Of a DNA stretch of 64,000 nt, positions 8,632-16,868 are shown piece by piece. The position numbers were made by a program, and so were the translations under genes. Origin of the DNA: Streptomyces purpureus (GTDB taxonomy: Bacteria > Actinomycetota > Actinomycetes > Streptomycetales > Streptomycetaceae); NCBI RefSeq assembly GCF_014648195.1, contig NZ_BMQQ01000009.1, positions 168,938 through 232,937 on the forward strand. Reading direction: 5' to 3'. A model generated the notes under the pieces. That model did not search any database, was not told the DNA's origin, and saw only the letters and a list, made by a program, of their open reading frames with translations. The stretch's first letter is position 1, and each line of letters begins with the position of its first letter.

Positions 8632-9306
8632 TCATCTGGTGGATGGGATCCAGCGGTACTGGAGCTCCGGGCGGCCGATCTGGCCGTACTGCGGGCTGCG
8701 CCCGGCGCGGCCCTCGCCGACGAGGTGCTCCAGATAGCGGCGCGCGGTGATCCGGGAGATCCCGACCGCGGCGCCCGCCTCGCTCGCGGTCACTCCGCCG
8801 GGTGCCTCGCGCAGCGTCCGTGTCACGGCCTGCAGCGTCGGCGCGCTCAGCCCCTTGGGCAGCGCGGCCGGCTGGGGAGCGCGCAGGGCGGCCAGCGCGC
8901 GGTCGACCTCCTCCTGCCCGGAGGCCTCACCCGCGGCGGCGCGGAACTCGGCGTAGCGGGAGAGCCGGTCGCGCAGCGTCGCGAAGGTGAACGGCTTCAG
9001 GACGTACTGCACCACCCCGAGCGAGACGCCCTCGCGCACGATCCCCAGGTCCCGCGCCGAGGTCACCGCGATCACATCGGCCGCGTGCCCGGCGGCGCGC
9101 AGCGCCCGCAGCAGCTGGAGGCCATGCCCGTCGGGCAGATACAGATCCAGCAGGATCAGATCCACCTCGCACCGCTCCAGCGCCCGCACGGCGGCCGCCC
9201 GCGAGTGGGCGACCGCGACGACCGTGAAGCCCTCCACCCGCCCGGCGTACAGCGCGTGCGCGTCGGCGGCGACCGGATCGTCCTCGACCACCAGCACCTT
9301 GATCAC
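8632..9306 (-). CDS. CitB/DcuR-type response regulator
   Basis: 224 residues from a GTG at 9306. Receiver domain residues 1-120 with acidic pocket VVEDD and phospho-acceptor Asp54 in LILLDLYLPDG, then Thr (VTSARD) and Lys (LKPF). The C-terminal domain (about 150-224) is a winged or plain helix-turn-helix of the CitB family (GGVTASEAGAAVGISRITARRYLEHL). The kinase gene ends inside its start codon (GTGA overlap), so the two are co-translated. By family, it should activate transport of C4-dicarboxylates or citrate, and a dicarboxylate symporter is divergent from this operon. Confidence 0.92.
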   Translation of the reverse strand: MIKVLVVEDDPVAADAHALYAGRVEGFTVVAVAHSRAAAVRALERCEVDLILLDLYLPDGHGLQLLRALRAAGHAADVIAVTSARDLGIVREGVSLGVVQYVLKPFTFATLRDRLSRYAEFRAAAGEASGQEEVDRALAALRAPQPAALPKGLSAPTLQAVTRTLREAPGGVTASEAGAAVGISRITARRYLEHLVGEGRAGRSPQYGQIGRPELQYRWIPSTR

Positions 9307-10991
9307 GCGACCACCTCCGGGGACCGTGCACCGGAGGGAGCCGGGCAGCGAAGCGGCAGCCGTACGGTGAACTCCGCGCCGCCGTACGGGCCCTGGGCCA
9401 GCACGACCGTGCCACCCGCGCGGTGCGCCGCCTGCCGGACCAGCGCGAGACCGAGGCCCCGGCCGGCGCCCCTGGTCGACCAGCCGCGCTCGAAGACGGC
9501 CGCAGAGTCCTCGGCCCGTACGCCCGGCCCGCTGTCAGCGACCCGCACCAGCAGTTCACCGGCGTCGGCGCGGGCCGTGACGGTCACCCGGGCCCGGAGG
9601 AGCGCCGGCGCGTCCGGCTCCGGTTCGCCGTCCCGCTGCCGCGGCGGGGCGGGCCAGCCGGAGCCCGGGTCGGAGGCGGCCTCGACCGCGTTGTCGATCA
9701 GATTGCCCAGGATCGTCACCAGGTCCCGGGGCGGCAGGGTCGGCGGCAGCAGGCCGTCGTCGATATGGCTGTCGTCGGTCAGGACCAGTTCCACGCCGCG
9801 TTCGTTGGCCTGGGCCGCCTTGCCGAGCAGCAGCGCCGCGAGGACCGGCTCGGCCACCGCGTCGACGACCCGGTCCGTGAGCGCCTGGGCCAGCTCCAGT
9901 TCGGCCGTGGCGAACCGGACCGCCTCGTCCGAGCGGCCCAGCTCGATCAGCGAGACCACCGTGTGCAGCCGGTTGGCCGCCTCGTGGGCCTGCGAGCGCA
10001 GCGCCTGCGTGAAGCACCGCTCGGAGTCCAGCTCGCCCGACAGCGCCTGGAGTTCGGTGTGGTCCCTCAGCGTCACCACGGTGCCCCGGCGCTCCCCGCC
10101 GATCACCGGCCGGGTGGAGACCACGAGGACCCGCTCCGCGGTCAGATGCAGCTCGTCCACGCGGGGCTCGCTGGAGAGCAGCGCTCCCGTCAGCGACGTG
10201 GGCAGCCCGAGGTCGGCGACGGACGTTCCCACCGCTTCCTCGCCGACCCCCAGGAGATCGCGCGCCCCGTCGTTGATCAGCGCGATCCTGCGCTGCCCGT
10301 CCAGCATCACCAGCCCCTCCCGCACCGCGTGCAGCGCGGCCTCGTGATAGTCGTGCATCCGGCTCAGCTCCGCCGCGTTCATGCCCTTGGTGTGCCGTCG
10401 CAGCCGGGCGTTGATGACGTACGTCCCCACCCCGCCGAGCGCCAGCGCCGCGCCCGCCATCACCAGCAGCGCGGTCACCTGCTCCCGAACCTGCGCGCTG
10501 ATCCGCTCGATGGTGATGCCCGCGCTGACCAGCGCGATCACCTCGCCGTCGGCGACGACCGGGGTGACCGTGCGCACGGACGGCCCGAGCACCCCCATAT
10601 GCGTCTCGGAGAAGGTCCGGCCCGCTACGGCGGGCTCGATGTGGCCGAGGTACGTACGGCCGATCTCGTCCGGCTCCGGATGGGTCCAGCGGGTGCCGTC
10701 GGTCGCCATCACCACCACGAAGGTGACCCCGGACTCGCGCCGGAGCGCCTCCGCGTACGGCTGGAGGGTGGCCGTCGGATCGGCGGAGCGGACCGCCTCG
10801 GCCACCGAGGGGGCTTTCGCGACCGCGGTCGCGGTCGCCGTGGACTGCCGCCGTGCGGTCTCCTCGGCCTGCGCGCGGTCCGTCACATACGCGAAGACCG
10901 CGCACCCGGCCACGATCGCCGCCACCAGCACGACCTGCATCGCGAAGAGCTGGCCGGCCAGGCTTCGCGGCCGCAGGAGGGGTAGGCGCAT
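9303..10991 (-). CDS. CitA/DcuS-type sensor histidine kinase
   Basis: 562 residues from an ATG at 10991 (MRLPLLRPRS); a 32-codon upstream extension lacks support. Membrane helix 1 is about residues 13-35. An extracytoplasmic sCache/PASC sensor spans about 36-170 and contains HPEPDEIGRTYLGHIEPAVAG, a dicarboxylate-sensor-like segment. Helix 2 is 171-193 and a cytoplasmic PAS domain covers about 215-320. The SpoOB-type H box has His336 in SQAHEAANRLH, and the ATPase domain carries GNLIDNAVEAA and GRGLGL. By family knowledge it detects an external C4-dicarboxylate or citrate and phosphorylates the overlapping response regulator. Confidence 0.93.
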   Translation of the reverse strand: MRLPLLRPRSLAGQLFAMQVVLVAAIVAGCAVFAYVTDRAQAEETARRQSTATATAVAKAPSVAEAVRSADPTATLQPYAEALRRESGVTFVVVMATDGTRWTHPEPDEIGRTYLGHIEPAVAGRTFSETHMGVLGPSVRTVTPVVADGEVIALVSAGITIERISAQVREQVTALLVMAGAALALGGVGTYVINARLRRHTKGMNAAELSRMHDYHEAALHAVREGLVMLDGQRRIALINDGARDLLGVGEEAVGTSVADLGLPTSLTGALLSSEPRVDELHLTAERVLVVSTRPVIGGERRGTVVTLRDHTELQALSGELDSERCFTQALRSQAHEAANRLHTVVSLIELGRSDEAVRFATAELELAQALTDRVVDAVAEPVLAALLLGKAAQANERGVELVLTDDSHIDDGLLPPTLPPRDLVTILGNLIDNAVEAASDPGSGWPAPPRQRDGEPEPDAPALLRARVTVTARADAGELLVRVADSGPGVRAEDSAAVFERGWSTRGAGRGLGLALVRQAAHRAGGTVVLAQGPYGGAEFTVRLPLRCPAPSGARSPEVVA

Positions 10992-11125
10992 CTGCTCAGT
11001 CTGCCTGTCCGGAAATGTACGGCGGAATTGCCCAGGGACTGCGTGACGCAATTGTGTTCCGGAATCGTGTGAACGAAAGGAACGCAAGGGTGACCGCCGT
11101 CACAGGGGTGATGGATAGTCGCGGG

Positions 11126-11142
11126 GTCTACGGGACGTAGAC
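11126..11142. promoter_or_regulatory. Inverted repeat upstream of the dicarboxylate symporter
   Basis: GTCTACG and CGTAGAC (11126-11132 and 11136-11142) flank GGA, 25 bases before the symporter start in the 176-base divergent gap. Another inverted repeat, GTGAC-CGCC-GTCAC, lies about 30 bases further upstream. They are reasonable candidate sites for the neighbouring CitB-type regulator; this is inference from position. Confidence 0.35.
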
Positions 11143-11167
11143 ATTTCCCCTGGACGAGGAGGATCCC

Positions 11168-12511
11168 GTGGCCGCACGCCGGGACCGTACCCACTATCTC
11201 TATCTGGCCGTCATCGCCGCCGTCATCCTCGGCATCGGCGTCGGTTTCGTCGCACCCGGCGTGGCCGTCGAGCTCAAGCCGCTCGGCACCGGGTTCGTGA
11301 ATCTCATCAAAATGATGATCTCGCCGATCATCTTCTGCACGATCGTGCTCGGCGTGGGGTCGGTCCGCAAGGCCGCCAAGGTCGGCGCGGTCGGCGGCCT
11401 GGCACTCGGCTACTTCATGGTGATGTCGACCGTCGCCCTCGCCATCGGCCTGCTCGTCGGCAACCTCCTGGAGCCCGGCTCCGGTCTCCAGCTGACGAAG
11501 GAGGTGGCGGCGGCCGGCGAGAAGCAGGCGTCCGGCGCCAGCGAGAGCACCACCGACTTCCTCCTTGGGATCATCCCCAAGACGCTGGTCTCCGCCTTCA
11601 CCGAGGGCGAGGTCCTGCAGACCCTGCTGGTCGCCCTGCTCGCGGGCTTCGCACTGCAGGCGATGGGCGCGGCCGGTGAGCCGGTCCTGCGCGGCATCGG
11701 GCACATCCAGCGGCTGGTCTTCCGCATCCTCGGCATGATCATGTGGGCGGCCCCGGTGGGCGCGTTCGGCGCCATAGCGGCAGTGGTCGGCGAGACCGGC
11801 CTCGACGCGCTGAAGTCGCTCGCCGTCATCATGATCGGCTTCTATGTCACCTGCGCGCTCTTCGTCTTCGTCGTCCTCGGCGCCCTGCTCAAGCTGATCG
11901 CGGGCATCAACATCTTCACCCTGCTGAAGTACCTGGGCCGGGAGTTCCTGCTGATCCTCTCCACCTCCTCCTCGGAGTCCGCGCTGCCCCGGCTGATCGC
12001 GAAGATGGAGCACATGGGCGTCAGCAAGCCCGTCGTCGGCATCACCGTCCCCACCGGCTACTCCTTCAACCTGGACGGCACCGCGATCTACCTGACGATG
12101 GCCTCGCTCTTCGTCGCCGAGGCGATGGGCAACCCGCTCTCCATCGCCGAGCAGATCTCGCTCCTCGTCTTCATGATCATCGCGTCGAAGGGCGCGGCGG
12201 GCGTCACCGGGGCGGGACTGGCCACGCTCGCGGGTGGCCTCCAGTCGCACCGCCCCGAACTCGTCGACGGCGTCGGCCTGATCGTCGGCATCGACCGCTT
12301 CATGAGCGAGGCCCGCGCCCTGACCAACTTCGCGGGCAACGCGGTGGCGACCGTCCTGGTCGGCACGTGGACCAAGGAGATCGACAAGGCGCGCGCCGCC
12401 GACGTCCTGGCCGGCCGGGTGCCGTTCGACGAGAAGACCCTGGTCGACGACCACGCCCCCGCCCCCTCGGACGTCCCGGAACAGCGCGACGAACTCCCGG
12501 CCAGGGTCTGA
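11168..12511 (+). CDS. dctA: DctA-type cation:C4-dicarboxylate symporter
   Basis: 447 residues from a GTG after GAGGAGG. Belongs to the dicarboxylate/amino acid:cation symporter (DAACS) family. The eight-helix plus two-hairpin fold is suggested by the hydrophobic pattern and by the hairpin-1 serine-rich motif LSTSSSESALP (about residue 262), the helix 7 sequence YSFNLDGTAIYLT with its substrate and cation residues, and GAAGVTGAG in hairpin 2. Expected role: proton- or sodium-driven uptake of succinate, fumarate or malate. The divergent sensor kinase and regulator of the citrate/dicarboxylate type match this role closely. The short hydrophilic tail after residue 420 is lineage-specific. Confidence 0.93.
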   Translation: MAARRDRTHYLYLAVIAAVILGIGVGFVAPGVAVELKPLGTGFVNLIKMMISPIIFCTIVLGVGSVRKAAKVGAVGGLALGYFMVMSTVALAIGLLVGNLLEPGSGLQLTKEVAAAGEKQASGASESTTDFLLGIIPKTLVSAFTEGEVLQTLLVALLAGFALQAMGAAGEPVLRGIGHIQRLVFRILGMIMWAAPVGAFGAIAAVVGETGLDALKSLAVIMIGFYVTCALFVFVVLGALLKLIAGINIFTLLKYLGREFLLILSTSSSESALPRLIAKMEHMGVSKPVVGITVPTGYSFNLDGTAIYLTMASLFVAEAMGNPLSIAEQISLLVFMIIASKGAAGVTGAGLATLAGGLQSHRPELVDGVGLIVGIDRFMSEARALTNFAGNAVATVLVGTWTKEIDKARAADVLAGRVPFDEKTLVDDHAPAPSDVPEQRDELPARV

Positions 12512-12519
12512 CCCGCCGC

Positions 12520-12553
12520 CCCCCGGCCGCCGAGCCCCTCGCGCGGCCGGGGG
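12520..12553. terminator. Bidirectional terminator between dctA and aldo/keto reductase
   Basis: Perfect 11-base arms at 12520-12530 and 12543-12553 with a 12-base loop, lying in the 93-base gap between convergent stops. Confidence 0.6.
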
Positions 12554-12604
12554 ACCGCCGTCGGGTACGGAATCGCCGCCGACTTCGCCTGAGCCCGTAC
12601 GCCG

Positions 12605-13492
12605 CTAGCCGCCGGCCCCGTCAAGGAGCGCCAACTCCTCTTCCCCCAGAGTCAGGTCGGCCGCGGCCGCCGAGGCGCGGGCCGTCTCCGGACGGCTCGC
12701 GCCAGGGATCGGCACCACCACGGGGGAGCGGGCGAGGAGCCAGGCCAGTGCGGTCTGCTGGGGGCTCACTCCGCGCTCCCGCGCCACCCGGTGGAACGCC
12801 CCGAACCGCGGGTCCGCCTCCTGCGCGGAGGCGCCGTCGAGGGAGCTGCGGGAGATCCCGCCCAGCGGACTCCAGGGCAGGAAGGTGAGGCCGAGTTCCG
12901 TGCACAGCCGCAGCTCGGCCTCGCTGCCTTGGGCCTCGGGGGAGTAGCGGTTCTGTACGGAGACCAGCCGGTCGCCCAGCACGTCCCGGGCCAGCCGGAT
13001 CTGGTCCGCGTCCACGTTGGAGATCCCGGCGAGCCGGACCACACCCGCGTCGAGGAGCTCGCGGACCGCCCCGAGCGACTCCGCGTACGGCACGTGCGGG
13101 TCCGGCTTGTGCAGCTGGTAGAGGCCGATCGCCGCCACGCCCAGCCGCTTCAGTGACGCCCGCGCCGCCCGGCGCAGGTGCTCCGGGCGCCCGTCGACGC
13201 TCCAGCCGCCGTCGGCGGTGCGGCCCCGGCCACCCTTGGTGGCGACCAGGACCGCGTCCCGGTCGCCGCCGTACGCCGCCAGCGCCCGGGCGACCAGCAG
13301 CTCGCCCGCGCCCGGCTCGCCACCCGGCGGGTGGTACGAGTCGGCCGTGTCCAGCAGGGTCACGCCCGCGTCCAGCGCGGCATGCACGGTGGCGAGCGCC
13401 CGCGCCTCGTCGGGACGCCCCTCGATCGACAGCGGCATCGTGCCGAGACCGATCGCGCTCACCTGAAGGTCTCCCAGCCGGCGGTACCTCAT
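12605..13492 (-). CDS. Aldo/keto reductase
   Basis: 295 residues from an ATG at 13492 that overlaps the stop of the upstream epimerase-like gene by four bases. TIM-barrel NADPH-dependent oxidoreductase. The catalytic tetrad region is visible: LLDTADSYHPPG (Asp and Tyr), VLVATKGG (Lys) and LYQLHKPDP (His). The NADPH-binding tail GVSPQQTALAWLLARSPVVVPIPGAS is intact. The substrate is unknown. Translational coupling with the NAD-binding epimerase-like enzyme suggests that they act on related carbonyl or sugar compounds. Confidence 0.9.
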   Translation of the reverse strand: MRYRRLGDLQVSAIGLGTMPLSIEGRPDEARALATVHAALDAGVTLLDTADSYHPPGGEPGAGELLVARALAAYGGDRDAVLVATKGGRGRTADGGWSVDGRPEHLRRAARASLKRLGVAAIGLYQLHKPDPHVPYAESLGAVRELLDAGVVRLAGISNVDADQIRLARDVLGDRLVSVQNRYSPEAQGSEAELRLCTELGLTFLPWSPLGGISRSSLDGASAQEADPRFGAFHRVARERGVSPQQTALAWLLARSPVVVPIPGASRPETARASAAAADLTLGEEELALLDGAGG

Positions 13493-14376
13493 CGCACGGT
13501 CTCCGAGAGCGCCTGCGGCAGCCACTGCGCGACATGCCGGAACGAGTAACCGAACCTGGTCGCCCGGGAGTTGTCCATCGCGTACGAGCGGGCGAAGGAG
13601 AACGGCGAGACCTCGCCGACCTCCACCTCCCGGAACACGGTCCGGCCGCCCACCAGCTTCTCGATCTCCGCGCAGATCTCGGCCGTGGTCAGCGTGCCGT
13701 GGGAATGCGCGTTGACGGGGCCGGTGAATTCCCGCTCCACCGCCCAGGCGAGGAATGCGGCGATCTCCTCGACGTACACATAGGTGGCGGGGTGGTTCAC
13801 GGCCGGGACGGCGATCGGCTCACCGGCCCGGATCCGGTCCGCGTAATGCCCGACGCGGCCGGTGAAATCGTCCTCGCCGCCCAGCACGTGGGCGACCCGC
13901 ACCGCCGTGTACGGGAATTCCGGATCCGCCGCGAAGACCGCCTCGGCCTGCCGCTTCCCCTCGCCGTAGTGCGCCTCGGCGAATTGGGGATCGTCCCAGG
14001 GCAGGCCGGTGTCGACCGTGACCGTGCGCGGATCGACGGCCTCTTCGGGCACGGGTGCCAAGGAGTCCTCGTACTCGTACACCTCCACGGTCGAGGTCAT
14101 CACATAGCGCTTCGTCAGGGGGCCGAGAACGCGGCGTGCGACGAGTGCCTGGCGCGGTGTGTAGCAGACCTGGTCCACCACGGCGTCAAAAGAGCGGCCG
14201 TCGAGCGCGGTCCGCAAGGACGTCTCGTCATTCCGGTCGGCAATCACATGGAAAGCCCCTTCCGGGGCGGGAGAAGAACCGCGATTGAGCACCGTCACGC
14301 GGTGCCCGGCGGCCTGCAGCCGGGCGATCAACCGCTTGCCGAAATAGCGGCTTCCGCCGATGACCAGAACGTCCAT
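13489..14376 (-). CDS. NAD-dependent epimerase/dehydratase-family protein (extended SDR)
   Basis: 295 residues from an ATG at 14376 with AAAGGAG before it; a ten-codon longer start lacks a ribosome site. Rossmann start MDVLVIGGSRYFGKRL (GGxxYxG variant of the SDR glycine motif). An NNAG-equivalent strand is at DAVVDQVCY, and TSTVEVYEYED gives Ser/Thr and Tyr at the active site without the canonical YxxxK in the usual place; HYGEGKRQAE (YxxxK) follows downstream. The C-terminal half has the epimerase-like substrate domain. The reaction is unknown. Divergent from an Lrp/AsnC-type regulator 67 bases away, which may control it. Confidence 0.87.
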   Translation of the reverse strand: MDVLVIGGSRYFGKRLIARLQAAGHRVTVLNRGSSPAPEGAFHVIADRNDETSLRTALDGRSFDAVVDQVCYTPRQALVARRVLGPLTKRYVMTSTVEVYEYEDSLAPVPEEAVDPRTVTVDTGLPWDDPQFAEAHYGEGKRQAEAVFAADPEFPYTAVRVAHVLGGEDDFTGRVGHYADRIRAGEPIAVPAVNHPATYVYVEEIAAFLAWAVEREFTGPVNAHSHGTLTTAEICAEIEKLVGGRTVFREVEVGEVSPFSFARSYAMDNSRATRFGYSFRHVAQWLPQALSETVR

Positions 14377-14443
14377 GAATCCCAACTCCTTTGCGCGAGA
14401 GGCCAAGTGTTACGTTGTCGGACCGTCATCTGAAGGGGGAAAC

Positions 14444-14965
14444 ATGGGAGTCCAGGCCGCCGCACCGAAAGAACCACGGCATCTGCGGCCCGCCGCCACC
14501 GAAACCTCGGCGGCCGCCTTCGACCCGGTGGACCGGCAGATCCTGGAGCTGGTCCAGCGCGACGGCCGCATCAAGCTGAGCGAGCTCGGACGGCGCGTCC
14601 GGCTCAGCCCGGCGGCGGTCACCGAACGCGTCCGCCGCCTGGAGGCGTGCGGGGCCATCACCGGCTACGGAGCGCATGTCTCGCCCGCCCGGCTCGGCTA
14701 CGGCATCCAGGCGTTCATCCGCGTCAACCCGCACGCCGGCTACAACCTGAAGCACCCCAGGACCCTGGAGCTGACCGCCCGTCCCGAGATCGTCGAGGTC
14801 CACCACGTGGTCGGCGAGGACTGCTGGATCCTCAAGGTCGCCGTGACCGACACGATCCACCTGGAGGAGATCCTGGAGCAGACCTCGGCCCTCGGCCGCA
14901 CCACCACCTCGATCGTGCTGTCGTCGCCGGTCGAACGCAAACCCCTGCTTCCCTCCGGGAATTGA
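14444..14965 (+). CDS. Lrp/AsnC-family transcriptional regulator
   Basis: 173 residues from an ATG after AAGGGGG. Helix-turn-helix at about residues 30-80 (DPVDRQILELVQRDGRIKLS then RVRLSPAAVTERVRRLE), followed by the alpha/beta RAM effector domain (GYGIQAFIRVNPH... EIVEVHHVVGEDCWILKV). These proteins bind amino acids or similar ligands and form octamers. Divergent from the epimerase-aldo/keto reductase operon, so control of that operon and of itself is the simplest reading. Confidence 0.93.
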   Translation: MGVQAAAPKEPRHLRPAATETSAAAFDPVDRQILELVQRDGRIKLSELGRRVRLSPAAVTERVRRLEACGAITGYGAHVSPARLGYGIQAFIRVNPHAGYNLKHPRTLELTARPEIVEVHHVVGEDCWILKVAVTDTIHLEEILEQTSALGRTTTSIVLSSPVERKPLLPSGN

Positions 14966-15072
14966 TCCTTGACAGGCCGACGCGGACCGGGTTGTCATAT
15001 CCGGGTCGCGTCGCGTGCCGGTCCGCGCTGGAAAGCGGAGGCATGGAGGCTCGACGGCAGTAGGGACGGCTC

Positions 15073-15922
15073 TTGCCTCTCGGCTTCAACGACAACATCA
15101 TTTCCGACTTCCGCACCAACGCCGGCGTCCTCGGCGGTCCCTTCGCGGGATGGGTGCTTCTTCTCCTCACCACCACCGGCGCCCGTTCCGGCCGGGAACA
15201 CACCACCCCGCTCGGTTTCGTCGAGGACGGCGACCGGCTGCTGGTGGTCGGCTCGGCCGGCGGCTCCGACCGGCACCCGGACTGGTACCGCAACATCCTC
15301 GTGAACCCCACGGTCACGGTCGAGACCGGCACCGAGACCTGGCAGGCCACCGCCGTGGCCGCGACCGGCGAGGAGCGGGACGCGCTCTTCGCCAAGGTCG
15401 TCGCGGTGGCCCCCGGCTACGCCGACTACCAGAAGGGCACCGACCGGATCCTCCCGGTCGTGGCGCTCTACCGCCTCCCCGAGGACACCTACACCCCGCC
15501 GACCAGGCTCGACGCACTCGCCGACGAGCTGGTCGCGATCCACGACTGGCTCCGCGGCGAACTGGCCGCCCTGCGCGGGGGGGCTCGGCGCCCGCACCAC
15601 TCCCGTCCTCACCGTGGAGCTGCGCAAGCACTGCCTGACCTTCTGTTCGGCGATGGCCGTCCACCACGGCGGGGAAGACGCGGGCCTCTTCCCGTACCTG
15701 ACCCGGGAATTCCCCGACAAGGCCGACGCCTTCGACCGCCTCCAGCGGGAACACGGCACGGTGGCGCGGATCCTCGGTGAACTCCAGGAGCTCCTCGCCC
15801 GTCTCGACGACGCGGACCCCGAGCGGCTGCGCGGGGAGTTCGACCGGCTCGCCGCGGAGCTGGAGACCCACTTCGCGTACGAGGAGGAACAGGTGCTGCC
15901 GCTGCTGCGGGCCAGCGCCTGA
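15073..15922 (+). pseudogene. Deazaflavin-type nitroreductase fused to hemerythrin-like domain, interrupted by +1 frameshift
   Basis: Codons 1-168 from a TTG at 15073 encode an F420/flavin (DDN-type) split-barrel: LLLLTTTGARSGREHTTPLG, then GGSDRHPDWYRNILVNP. A hemerythrin-like domain follows in the next frame (HCLTFCSAMAVHHGGEDAGL... REHGTV... ETHFAYEEEQVLPLL), with the His and Glu iron ligands intact. The frames join cleanly if one G is removed from a seven-G run at 15577-15583, giving a continuous 282-residue protein. I recall such two-domain proteins in other Streptomyces. Either the gene is broken here or the extra G is a homopolymer sequencing error. If read as given, the first domain gains about 60 unrelated residues. 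Confidence 0.8.
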
Positions 15923-15937
15923 TTCCCCGACCGACGC

Positions 15938-15968
15938 TTGCCTTGACGTCGACGTCAAGGCGTACGTT
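15938..15968 (+). promoter_or_regulatory. MerR-type promoter with perfect 20-bp palindromic operator
   Basis: TTGCCT (15938-15943) and TACGTT (15963-15968) are separated by 19 bases, the over-long spacer typical of MerR-activated promoters. The perfect palindrome CCTTGACGTCGACGTCAAGG (15941-15960) lies across the spacer. The ATG of the MerR gene is only seven bases after the -10 box, so its mRNA should be leaderless or nearly so. Confidence 0.75.
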
Positions 15969-15975
15969 CGGGGAC

Positions 15976-16377
15976 ATGCGCATAGGCGAGCTGGCCGAGC
16001 GGGCGGGCACCACCACGCGGACTCTGCGGTACTACGAGTCCCGTGGGCTGCTGCCCGCGCGGCGTACGGAGAACGGGCACCGCACCTACGACGAGCACGA
16101 CCTCAGGCTCCTCCAGCAGATCCGGACCCTTCAGGACTTCGGGTTCGAGCTGGAGGAGACCAGGCCGTTCGTCGACTGTCTGCGGGCCGGCCATCCGGCG
16201 GGTGACACCTGCCCGGCCTCGCTCGCCGTCTACCGGCGCAAAATCGCCGAGCTGGACGGCCTCATCGACCGGCTCCAGGAGATCCGCGCCCAGGTGGGCG
16301 CGCAGCTCCTGCGGGCCGAGGCGGAGCAGCCCGGCGGCCCCCAACCACTGTGCGAACTGGGAGAGCGGGAAACATGA
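15976..16377 (+). CDS. MerR-family redox- or metal-responsive regulator
   Basis: 133 residues from the ATG at 15976. Residues 1-70 are a complete MerR DNA-binding domain (MRIGELAERAGTTTRTLRYY, then ESRGLLPARR). A dimerisation coiled coil spans about 80-115. Cysteines at 68, 79 and 126 could sense thiol stress or metal; that is inference. The thioredoxin gene overlaps its stop by four bases (ATGA), so regulator and thioredoxin are one translational unit under an autoregulated MerR-type promoter. An upstream 11-codon extension would place the start within the operator and is rejected. Confidence 0.93.
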   Translation: MRIGELAERAGTTTRTLRYYESRGLLPARRTENGHRTYDEHDLRLLQQIRTLQDFGFELEETRPFVDCLRAGHPAGDTCPASLAVYRRKIAELDGLIDRLQEIRAQVGAQLLRAEAEQPGGPQPLCELGERET

Positions 16378-16709
16378 ACGTAAGCGCGGACGTCGATGTG
16401 GTGACGCAGGAGACATTCGACGCGGAGGTACTGGGCGCGGACCGTCCCGTACTGGTGAAATTCACGGCGGACTGGTGCGGCCCGTGCCGTCAGCTGAAGC
16501 CGGTCCTCGCCGCACTCGCCACCGAGGAGGGCGACCGGCTGAAGGTCGTCGAGGTGGATGTGGACAACAACCCGGAGATCACGGTCCGCTACGGCGTCCT
16601 CGCGACCCCGACCCTGATGGTGTTCCAGGCGGGCGAGCCGGTGAAGTCGCTGGTGGGCGCCCGTCCCAAGCGCCGGCTGCGACAGGACCTGGAGGATGTG
16701 CTGGGCTGA
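16374..16709 (+). CDS. trxA: Thioredoxin
   Basis: 111 residues, normal thioredoxin length. The active site WCGPC has Cys35 and Cys38, the buried Asp region is VLVKFTADW, and the cis-proline is in ATPTLMVF. Acts as a cytosolic dithiol reductant recharged by thioredoxin reductase, which is not in this window. Coupled to the MerR-type regulator by an ATGA overlap, implying induction by the signal that regulator senses. Matches a secondary thioredoxin (SCO5438 position, as I recall) rather than the trxAB housekeeping pair. Confidence 0.95.
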   Translation: MNVSADVDVVTQETFDAEVLGADRPVLVKFTADWCGPCRQLKPVLAALATEEGDRLKVVEVDVDNNPEITVRYGVLATPTLMVFQAGEPVKSLVGARPKRRLRQDLEDVLG

Positions 16710-16762
16710 TTCGGGCCCGCCGTGACCACGCCCCGCCGTACATGAAAAAGCCCCGGCTCGAA

Positions 16763-16793
16763 TTGACAGCCAGGGCAATGCAGCGCGTATATT
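16763..16793 (+). promoter_or_regulatory. helD: Probable promoter of the helD-like gene
   Basis: TTGACA at 16763-16768 and TATATT at 16788-16793 (19-base spacer; GTATAT gives 18) in the AT-rich part of the 159-base gap before the helicase gene. The leader would be about 70 bases. Confidence 0.45.
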
Positions 16794-16868
16794 GAATAGT
16801 TCCTGTGTCTTCATCCATCAAAGCCATGGAGAAGTAACAGGGAAGTTCATTAAAGGCACTGTATCGCG

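Noticed and set aside
16710..16868. Rifampicin-associated element upstream of the HelD-like gene
   Set aside because: The 19-base inverted repeat associated with rifampicin-resistance genes was looked for and not seen. A GCCCCGG...CCAGGGC stretch is too imperfect.
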